Virus record (IMG/VR): IMGVR_UViG_3300023179_000445
Location: 1 to 26,354 of that record
DNA: 26,354 nucleotides
Direction: 5' to 3' (one strand)
DNA from: a virus
The notes beneath the pieces are model-generated. The model saw only the letters and a program-made list of their open reading frames with translations, had not been told where the DNA came from and made no database searches. A program made the translations under genes and the position numbers. This document shows positions 20,964-26,354 of this stretch, in pieces (the first letter of the stretch is position 1; each line of letters starts with the position of its first letter).

Positions 20964-21872
20964 TCACACCAACACCATCTTCCGCTTCTCCACCTCCTTT
21001 TTCAGCACCCGAAGGCTTAGCCCCGCAGCCTTAATTATTGCCGACTTTTCCTTTGCCGTAGCCTCCGGCAGATTAGCCTCCAAAATTTTAAGCGCATCAG
21101 CCCGCCGAAGCGCAGCAAGCTCCGCTTCGCTGTCCAAAGCATCGCTCACGCTTTGAAACTTGCGCCCAAACCTATCAAAAAAAGCCTCCCAACCTATCCG
21201 CTGATTAGCCAATAACCCCTCTATCTTCTTCGCGAGAGAGGTATCGCCTATCAGGTACCAACCGCATTGGTCAACCGTATCATCGTATAAGCTCTTCACC
21301 TCCATAAAGCACCTGTCGCTCATATACCCGGCATCGTCCAATATCACTAATGGTTTATCTAATAGAGCAATTTGCTGCTCCAACTTTTCGCGTATGTAGC
21401 TTAGCGTACCCTTCGGCTCTATCCCAAGTCCCTGCGCTATTTGCTTCAACAAGTCCCCGCGGGTAATGCCCTCGCGGCACTTAACGTAGGTAACATTACC
21501 GTTACCGGCAGCATAAGCCTCCGCACCGTAGGTCTTCCCTATACCCACTAAATCGCAATTAATCAGGCTCAAACTACGCTCCTGCGTAGCTTTTAATTGA
21601 CCCTGCATAAACGTGTACACCTGCGTCTGTGCTGTCTTCCAAGCCTCCCCATCAAGCACCACGTGCAGCTTCTTCGCTATCCGCACCCATTGCCCATCGG
21701 CAAGCACGCCCTGCACCTCCCCATTCCGCACCCGCGAATACACACTTGCCTGTATCCCTAAGTACCGCGCATGGGCACTTTGACTATACACGCTGTCCTT
21801 CTCCTGGCGCATAGCCAAGTCATCTGCCACCGCCTTAATCACCCGCTGCCTCTGTTCATTTGTTGTCTGCAT
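20964..21872 (-). CDS. MuB-like target-binding AAA+ ATPase
   Basis: A 302-residue protein. Residues 1-90 contain an N-terminal DNA-binding region (SQSAHARYLGIQASVYSRV, HTH-like). The ATPase has a Walker A (VGIGKTYG, Lys113), a Walker B (LVILDDAGYM, Asp179-Asp180) and a sensor-like YLIGDTSLA. The C-terminal helical part ends KKEVEKRKMVLV. MuB binds target DNA, activates MuA and gives target immunity. It directly follows MuA in the early transcript. No repeat is inserted anywhere in it. A short AT-rich leader and an A element lie between it and MuA. Confidence 0.85.
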   Translation of the reverse strand: MQTTNEQRQRVIKAVADDLAMRQEKDSVYSQSAHARYLGIQASVYSRVRNGEVQGVLADGQWVRIAKKLHVVLDGEAWKTAQTQVYTFMQGQLKATQERSLSLINCDLVGIGKTYGAEAYAAGNGNVTYVKCREGITRGDLLKQIAQGLGIEPKGTLSYIREKLEQQIALLDKPLVILDDAGYMSDRCFMEVKSLYDDTVDQCGWYLIGDTSLAKKIEGLLANQRIGWEAFFDRFGRKFQSVSDALDSEAELAALRRADALKILEANLPEATAKEKSAIIKAAGLSLRVLKKEVEKRKMVLV

Positions 21873-22002
21873 ACCCTATACCTTTTTCCCTATTTTAATG
21901 CCCTTTAAAGGCTGTTTGTATTGCTTTTAAACCCCTATTAATAATTTCCGTCATTGCGAGGCACGTAGTGCCGAAGCAACCTAAAATCGTAGTTCAGACA
22001 AT

Positions 22003-24267
22003 CTAAATACTGTCCAAAACCCGCTGTTCAAACGTCCTTTTAACCGGCACAACCTCCGGCTCGGTGTGCCACACCTCGTCCACATCACCCGCCTCCCGTA
22101 GGGGCGCAATGTTTGCGCCCTCATCAGCGTAGGGCGTAGCCCTACGCAAATCACCATCCGAACCGTCATTGCGAGGCGGGAGCGTAGCGACCAACGAAGC
22201 AACCTCATTAACCATCACCCCCACCTTCTCATATCCCGCCTTGCGCTCCTTCACCATAGCCTTAAATTGGTTGATGTATTTCATTTGCTTTTCAAACGAT
22301 GCCTTATCCGCTGCCGTCTGTTCCGCAGCAGATTCTTGAAAAGGCTCCACACGCGTTGCCGTTGTAACGTACTTATTGCCGGCATACAAATACAGCGTCT
22401 TAATGCCGTCATCCTCCATCATATAGTAGCATTCAAAGTCCCACTTGTCTATGCGCGCTACCGACCACACATCGTCAAGCGCATATTTGCTGCCCTGCAC
22501 ATTTAGGAACTCGCGCTTCAGACCGCATTGCGTCTTAACGCCTAAATAACGCACTACCGTCTCTGCCGGGTGCTTCACCGTATTCGGATTCTGGCGTTGC
22601 TCTAACACCTCCCAACGAGTCATATTAGGGTATAGCTGCTGATTCGGATGAAGGCTATTGTTCCATTCGTCAATAGTATCCAAGTCATGCTGCACTATCT
22701 GCTCATACATATAGCGCACCTTAGCCTTGTCCGCGTTAAGCCTTGTGGTTAGGCTTTTCGCATAAAACCTGCCCAAATAGCCGGGTATTTTACTTTCAAA
22801 ACCATGCTTTTTGCGCTTAATAAAATGCTCAGCGCGCTTCTCCTGCGGGTTGCCGCCCAAGCACTTACGCAGCTTAGTAAACAACAAGCCCTCCGTCAAC
22901 ACATCCGGCATAAACTCATCTGTGCCGTCATTGCGAGGCGTACCTCCGTCAGCCGAAGCAACCTTGCCCATTAAGTGGTCGGTAAGGTGTCGCTCAAATT
23001 CTATTTCGTAGGGGAAGCCCCAACCCTTACGCATTATCAATCCTGCCATATCACGCAGTGCCTCGCGTATAAGCTCTACGCCCTTATCCCTGCCGTATGC
23101 CTTGCCAACGTAGCACCCGCTTGCCACATCTATCACCATGTAGCACTTCACGCTGCGCTCACCCGCAATATCCTGAAACGGCAAGTCCCTATCGTCCATA
23201 GTAATCTTGCTGAACGCATACTCCGGAGACTTACGCACCACGTGTGGCGCATACATATCGCGCCATTGCAGTTGGCTTGCCCTGCCCTTATCTATCAACA
23301 TCCGGTTTATCGGCTTATTCATATAGCCCTCAATGGTACTGTCTGCCGGCACCACCACCTTACCATTCACCTTATATGCAGCCGGGTCCAGCACCTCCCC
23401 CGTCTCCAAATTCACAACCCTGCGCCTGCCGTTCATAAACTCTTTGAACATCCGACACACCTCCGTTGCCGTAGGCACATACGCAGGTATTACCGCCAAG
23501 CTGCATATCAAATTCTCCAACCGCACATCCACCTTCCGCGTATTTTGATTCCCATACTTTTTGCTCACAAGGCATTCGTAACCTTTATCTTTATATTCTT
23601 GCACCTTTCTTTTCAGTGCTCTCAAATTCTCCGGCAACCCCGGATTAACCGGCTTATCCGTCTTCGCCAACTGCACACATTGCTGCCAAAACGCCTCCAT
23701 CACCATGCCCAACACATCTTTTACCGCCTTTTTGCTGCGCATAACCGTCAGTATCATATTCAGCCACTCAGCCTGACGTACCAACCGCTCCTGCTCCTCA
23801 ATCGGCAAATAACGAGGGGCGAAGCCCCGAGATAAATCAGCGTGGGGCGTAGCCCTACGCACATCACCCGAATCACACAAATCATGGTTCAGACAATACC
23901 CCGCATAAAACTGCCGCGCCTTCACATCCGGCTTTATCAACTTCATTATAGGATTAGCCCGCAGCACCGCCTCCAAATTACCATACTCCGCCACCACAGC
24001 AGCCCGGTACTTATAAGGCAAACTGTCATAATACACCTCAACCACCCTGCCGTTACCACCATACCCAAGCACCTCAATGTTGCCCCGCTGCTTATTTTTA
24101 CTATACGCATCAGCCGTCATCACCCGCGGCACCAGCTCACCATACTCCAAGACTATCCTGTTTGTTCTGTCTATATATCGCACCCTTTTATGTTTAAAAT
24201 GTTTATCACTATTACCTTTTTGCCTCCGGCACACCCAACCTGCCCGCACCGTAGGGGCGAGTTGCAC
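22003..24267 (-). CDS. MuA-like DDE transposase with repeat inserts
   Basis: A 754-codon frame. The catalytic core shows AFSKITMDDRDLPF (Asp358/359), VIDVASGCYVGKAYGRDKG, EIEFERHL (421-428, at the place of the second acidic residue) and PQEKRAEHF with Glu480 as the likely third, then GRFYAKS. A beta-barrel segment with YLGVKTQCGL follows. Three repeat inserts are in frame: residues about 125-152 (C and B elements), 435-448 (A, between the second and third catalytic residues), and about 686-724 (A plus C). The native length would be about 670, near MuA (663). The listed GTG start lies in an E palindrome; GTG at 24183 is an alternative. It catalyses prophage transposition and replication. Confidence 0.85.
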   Translation of the reverse strand: MQLAPTVRAGWVCRRQKGNSDKHFKHKRVRYIDRTNRIVLEYGELVPRVMTADAYSKNKQRGNIEVLGYGGNGRVVEVYYDSLPYKYRAAVVAEYGNLEAVLRANPIMKLIKPDVKARQFYAGYCLNHDLCDSGDVRRATPHADLSRGFAPRYLPIEEQERLVRQAEWLNMILTVMRSKKAVKDVLGMVMEAFWQQCVQLAKTDKPVNPGLPENLRALKRKVQEYKDKGYECLVSKKYGNQNTRKVDVRLENLICSLAVIPAYVPTATEVCRMFKEFMNGRRRVVNLETGEVLDPAAYKVNGKVVVPADSTIEGYMNKPINRMLIDKGRASQLQWRDMYAPHVVRKSPEYAFSKITMDDRDLPFQDIAGERSVKCYMVIDVASGCYVGKAYGRDKGVELIREALRDMAGLIMRKGWGFPYEIEFERHLTDHLMGKVASADGGTPRNDGTDEFMPDVLTEGLLFTKLRKCLGGNPQEKRAEHFIKRKKHGFESKIPGYLGRFYAKSLTTRLNADKAKVRYMYEQIVQHDLDTIDEWNNSLHPNQQLYPNMTRWEVLEQRQNPNTVKHPAETVVRYLGVKTQCGLKREFLNVQGSKYALDDVWSVARIDKWDFECYYMMEDDGIKTLYLYAGNKYVTTATRVEPFQESAAEQTAADKASFEKQMKYINQFKAMVKERKAGYEKVGVMVNEVASLVATLPPRNDGSDGDLRRATPYADEGANIAPLREAGDVDEVWHTEPEVVPVKRTFEQRVLDSI
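22095..22204 (+). repeat. C and A repeats in the MuA C-terminal region
   Basis: A CCGTAGGGGCGCAATGTTTGCGCCC block (in part), GCGTAGGGCGTAGCCCTACGC, and an A copy (about 22163-22204), all in frame and giving VASLVATLPPRNDG and DLRRATPYADEG. Confidence 0.85.
22926..22964 (+). repeat. Family A repeat inside the transposase catalytic core
   Basis: 39 nt, exactly 13 codons, giving VASADGGTPRNDG between the EFERHL and EKRAEHF motifs. Confidence 0.9.
23812..23895 (+). repeat. C and B repeats in the N-terminal part of MuA
   Basis: GGGGCGAAGCCCC, GCGTGGGGCGTAGCCCTACGC, and a shortened B (AATCATGGTTCAGACAA). This is a B element inside a gene rather than at a boundary. Confidence 0.85.
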
Positions 24268-24315
24268 TCGCCCAAATCATAGCCCATCACTTAATCACAT
24301 AAATCACAGTTCAGA
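24250..24315 (+). repeat. Family E palindrome and B junction element
   Basis: GTAGGGGCGAGTTGCACTCG (E, about 24251-24273) overlaps the first codons assigned to MuA. A clean B (about 24276-24315) then touches the TAG stop of the first early gene. Confidence 0.85.
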
Positions 24316-24693
24316 CTAATCCCCCCACCGCCCCTCACTCGCAAGCACCTCTCCTATCTCCACCACAGCCCCCTCAATAGCCTCCAGCAGCTTCCCCTCC
24401 ACATACATAATGGTACCACTCTTACCCATACCCGTCCAACCCCTTCGCTCATTCCTATTCATCCTCACAAGCACCTCACTACAACCCGCTATCTCCGCAA
24501 CAAACCATGCAGGTATTACATCATGCTGCCCGTCATTGCGCTCCCCATTCCCGTCATTGCGAGGCGGGAGCGTAGCGACCAACGAAGCAACCTTGCCGCC
24601 ATTGCGCTCCCCCTGATCGTCATTGCGAGTGCCCGCTTGCGGGTACGAAGCAACCTCTTTGCGCCCAAAACGATTTGTACATATTTTTTTCAT
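24316..24693 (-). CDS. First early gene: small HTH-like protein with two repeat inserts
   Basis: A 125-codon frame. Only about 13 N-terminal residues (MKKICTNRFGRK) and residues 55-125 look native; about 40 residues between them are encoded by two family A units and CATTGCGCTCCCC fragments (24533-24654). The native C-terminal part (PAWFVAEIAGCSEVLVRMNRN, then GTIMYVEGKLLEAIEGAV) resembles a small helix-turn-helix regulator. As the first gene after the early promoter it takes the place of Ner in Mu, which represses early transcription. The Ner role is inferred from position. The TAG stop overlaps a B element. Confidence 0.5.
   Translation of the reverse strand: MKKICTNRFGRKEVASYPQAGTRNDDQGERNGGKVASLVATLPPRNDGNGERNDGQHDVIPAWFVAEIAGCSEVLVRMNRNERRGWTGMGKSGTIMYVEGKLLEAIEGAVVEIGEVLASEGRWGD
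24533..24654 (+). repeat. Nested family A cluster
   Basis: Two complete A copies (about 24552-24593 and 24620-24654), each preceded by a short CRTCATTGCGCTCCCC-like fragment (24533 and 24599). It looks like one unit duplicated, or A inserted into A. Confidence 0.85.
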
Positions 24694-24709
24694 ACTTTTA
24701 CCCTATTAT

Positions 24710-24795
24710 TTTGTACTGTATCAAATTCCGATACAGTGAGACAAAGATAAGTACAAACTTTTTGTACTGCAAATTATGCAGACAAAAAGTACAAA
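24710..24795. promoter_or_regulatory. Repressor operator region
   Basis: Four AGTACAAA-type half sites lie at 24710-24717, 24750-24757, 24761-24768 and 24788-24795; the middle two form a perfect inverted repeat with a 3-nt gap. A second palindrome, ACTGTATC/GATACAGT (24715-24737), lies at the early transcription start and could bind another regulator, such as the first early gene product. The region controls the divergent repressor and early genes. Binding is inferred. Confidence 0.65.
24742..24773 (-). promoter_or_regulatory. Early promoter with the operator in its spacer
   Basis: On the minus strand: TTTG (24770-24773), 20-nt spacer, TATCTTTG (24742-24749), exact consensus. The spacer is almost entirely the palindrome AGTACAAA, AAG, TTTGTACT. 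Predicted start is about 24735, giving a leader of about 42 nt to the ATG at 24693. Confidence 0.75.
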
Positions 24796-24835
24796 CATTT
24801 TTTATTATTTAACTTTTTGATAGCATTTGTAGGGT

Positions 24836-26014
24836 ATGAACATCATGGTTTTTGCTGCCAACGTCAGGCACCTTAGAGAGGCATTATCGCTAACACAGCC
24901 AAGAATTGGCGAAATTTTGGGCTTTTCAAAGGCTACTTGGAGCAATTATGAGAATGAAGTCTCTTTTCCAAAGCTAAATGAGCTTGAAAAGTTGTCAAAA
25001 TACTTTGGAGTCTTGGAATCCGACCTCTTCCATACCTATATTAAATATACTGACTTTGAAGAGGTAAAATCACGCTATTTAGGGATAAACAAAGGCGATA
25101 ATCCCCCCGCCTATGCCCTCTATAATTTCATAAATCGCACCGAAAACACCGAAAAAAAAACACCAAAAAACGATGAAAAATACCCCAAAAACGATGAAAA
25201 ACACACAAAAACTGATGAAAAACACCACAAAAACACCCTAAAAAATGAGCAAAATGTCCGTCCTACTGTCCCGCCTCCCGTCCATCCAACCCCCAATTTA
25301 ACACATTTTAACACCCAAAATACGCCTCCCCGTAGGGGCGAGTTGCACTCGCCCTATCCCCATGCCGTCATTGCGAGGAGCGAGCATAGCGAGCAACGAA
25401 GCAACCTAAATACAACGCAAAGTAACACCCTCCCAAAGGTCATCACCGTAGATAATTCAGGGCGCGAAAACATCACTTTCGTACCCGTAAAAGCACAAGC
25501 CGGCTACCTTATCGGCTACGGAGACCAAGAGTACATCGCCTCCCTCACCACCTTCTCTTTCCCCGGCATTCATCACGGCACCTACCGCATGTTTGAAGTC
25601 GCAGGCACGTCAATGTTGCCCGCACTCTCTCCAAATGATAAAGTAATAGCTGCAAATACAGCCCAATTAAACCACATCACGGAGGGAGATATATACGTAG
25701 TCGTTTCTACGCAAGGAATAGCCGTAAAAAGGGTATCAAATCGCATTTATTCTCACGGCTACCTCCTCCTGTCATCAGATAACACGGAATACCCACAAGA
25801 GTTCCCTCCCATCCATTTACCACCAGAAGATATATTAGAATTGTGGCACGTAGAGCACATCGTAACCTCCCCGCAGCCCTTTAGAACACCCATCGGCAAG
25901 CACCTCAAAGTAATGGAAGCAACCATTGCCCGCATCCTCTCCCACCTAAACCTCCCCCCCGAAACACCTCCCACCCAAGCCCCCGCAGAACCAACCTTAC
26001 CACCCACTCATTAA
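24836..26014 (+). CDS. S24-type phage repressor (HTH plus LexA-like protease)
   Basis: A 392-residue protein. Residues 5-65 are an HTH_3 DNA-binding domain (LREALSLTQPRIGEILGFS, then KATWSNYENEVSFPKLNEL). Residues about 100-200 form a long low-complexity linker with three 7-residue repeats (PKNDEKY type), an E-repeat segment (166-174) and a family A segment (178-191). The C-terminal S24 peptidase has a likely self-cleavage site at Ala222-Gly223 (KAQAGYL), Ser259 (GTSMLP) and Lys298 (IAVKRV), with LexA-like spacing. So the prophage is probably induced by the SOS response through RecA-stimulated self-cleavage. It is divergent from the early genes across the operator. Confidence 0.85.
   Translation: MNIMVFAANVRHLREALSLTQPRIGEILGFSKATWSNYENEVSFPKLNELEKLSKYFGVLESDLFHTYIKYTDFEEVKSRYLGINKGDNPPAYALYNFINRTENTEKKTPKNDEKYPKNDEKHTKTDEKHHKNTLKNEQNVRPTVPPPVHPTPNLTHFNTQNTPPRRGELHSPYPHAVIARSEHSEQRSNLNTTQSNTLPKVITVDNSGRENITFVPVKAQAGYLIGYGDQEYIASLTTFSFPGIHHGTYRMFEVAGTSMLPALSPNDKVIAANTAQLNHITEGDIYVVVSTQGIAVKRVSNRIYSHGYLLLSSDNTEYPQEFPPIHLPPEDILELWHVEHIVTSPQPFRTPIGKHLKVMEATIARILSHLNLPPETPPTQAPAEPTLPPTH
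25163..25225 (+). repeat. 21-bp tandem repeat, three units
   Basis: Three imperfect copies of a CCAAAAACGATGAAAAACAC-type unit in the repressor linker, encoding a 7-residue charged repeat. Confidence 0.85.
25331..25407 (+). repeat. E and A repeats in the repressor linker
   Basis: CGTAGGGGCGAGTTGCACTC (E) then a family A copy (25366-25407, 42 nt) with stem GAGCGAGC/GCGAGC. Both are in frame and lie between the two folded domains. Confidence 0.9.
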
Positions 26015-26121
26015 ACATTAACCATTATCATTAACCATTACTTTTAAGCCCTTTAAACCCCATTTAAACGGCTTAAAAACCCTATTTTCCGGTTAACCCG
26101 GAATTAACCCAAATTCACCTT

Positions 26122-26139
26122 TTTGTACTTTTCGTTTTG
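26122..26139 (+). promoter_or_regulatory. Candidate transposase end-binding site 1
   Basis: TTTGTACTTTTCGTTTTG. The core GTAC-nnn-TCGTT is shared with 26300-26317 and, inverted, with 24665-24680. Confidence 0.4.
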
Positions 26140-26299
26140 GTTTTGCCCTGCCTCCAAAAAATCACTTATTTTCCCTTTCACCCCCTATTTTTCGCCAAAA
26201 AACCGCAATTATCCACACTTTTAAGCCATTTTAGCCCTATTTCCCCCCCAAACCCAAGAAATTTAGCGCATTTTTTGCGCCATATATAATACTCTTTAA

Positions 26300-26317
26300 T
26301 TTGTACTTTTCGTTCTG
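26300..26317 (+). promoter_or_regulatory. Candidate transposase end-binding site 2
   Basis: TTTGTACTTTTCGTTCTG, one base different from the copy 178 bp to the left and in the same orientation. If it corresponds to the outermost Mu site, the prophage end would lie within a few tens of bases to its right. Confidence 0.4.
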
Positions 26318-26354
26318 CCCCCTATATTAGTATCTTCTGGACTTATTTATGGTT

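Larger units (their letters stand above)
26015..26354. other. Non-coding right region, probable prophage end region
   Basis: No gene of usable length is seen. It is AT-rich and holds several paired motifs: TTTGTACTTTTCGTTYTG at 26122-26139 and 26300-26317 (17 of 18 identical), CTTTTAAGCC at 26041-26050 and 26218-26227, an inverted repeat TTTAAGCC/GGCTTAAA (26043-26077), TTCCGG/CCGGAA (26087-26103), and GCGCA/TGCGC (26266-26280). It lies beyond the repressor gene, where Mu carries its left-end transposase sites. The exact prophage end cannot be fixed without host flank. Confidence 0.5.

Noticed and set aside
22975-23835. 286-codon plus-strand frame opposite the transposase
   Set aside because: It overlies the conserved DDE core on the other strand; its His/Leu-rich sequence reflects strand skew.
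24796-24835. A specific promoter for the repressor gene
   Set aside because: TTTG and TA-rich pieces are present, but no pair has the right spacing; none is called.
455-25407. Family A or B repeats as a CRISPR array
   Set aside because: They are dispersed at irregular distances, lie inside genes, vary in the stem and have no uniform spacers.
1-26354. Diversity-generating retroelement or retron
   Set aside because: Such systems are common in Bacteroides phages, but no reverse transcriptase or template/variable repeat pair is visible here.
26318-26354. Exact prophage end at the right edge
   Set aside because: No clear terminal dinucleotide pair or target duplication can be fixed from one end without the host flank.

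Overview
The window looks like most of a Mu-like transposable prophage in a Bacteroidetes host. At the right end lie an S24-type repressor, a divergent early promoter, a DDE transposase (MuA-like) and an AAA+ target-binding ATPase (MuB-like). Further left come a Gam-like end protector, GemA/gp16, Mu-type virion morphogenesis (gpG, gp37-like), terminase, DUF935 portal, DUF1320, Mu F-like head morphogenesis, prohead protease, capsid, lysis genes and a DUF2586-type sheath gene cut by the left edge. Host assignment rests on the absence of Shine-Dalgarno sites, AT-rich leaders, several promoters of the Bacteroidetes type (TTTG, 19-21 nt, TAnnTTTG), and gene families typical of that phylum. No integrase, tRNA, rRNA or CRISPR array was seen.

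Layout, right to left: 26015-26354 is non-coding and carries direct repeats that may be transposase end sites. The repressor (24836-26014, +) diverges from a long early/middle minus-strand run (24693 down to 13203): a small HTH-like gene, MuA, MuB, small accessory genes, a protein with two DnaA domain IV-like segments, Gam, a RecA-like ATPase next to a possible replication-organiser protein, GemA, gpG and a gp37-like protein. At 11343-12967 there is a set of small independently transcribed units: a 38-codon gene, a BRO antirepressor with a small partner, and a BamE-like exported protein, each bounded by its own promoter or terminator. The packaging/head genes (5343-11123) are on the plus strand. 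Protease/scaffold, capsid, an exported protein, two holin-like proteins, an endolysin and the sheath gene are on the minus strand (4993 to 1).

The most striking feature is the repeat load. I count roughly 45 copies of a palindromic element (family A: CGTCATTGCGAG, variable stem, GAAGCAACCT). About 25 copies of a gene-junction element follow (family B: CATAGCCAATCATTT ... AATCACAGTTCAGACAA). Several smaller palindromic families are also present (C: GCGTAGGGC/GCCCTACG and GGGGCGAAGCCCC; D: AAGCGTAGTCTCCTGACTACGCTT, quoted here in two halves AAGCGTAGTC and GACTACGCTT; E: GGGCGAGTTGCACTCGCCC). Every copy I found, in every family, has the same orientation on the plus strand, whatever the direction of the surrounding gene. 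Many sit in frame inside genes, including the transposase catalytic core, the terminase nuclease, the portal, the head morphogenesis protein, GemA and the repressor linker. Family B marks almost every gene boundary: it abuts start codons of plus genes and overlaps stop codons of minus genes. The plus strand is also C-rich and the minus strand G-rich regardless of gene direction, which fits unidirectional replication from the repressor end.

All statements are from reading the sequence; no database search or folding program was used.
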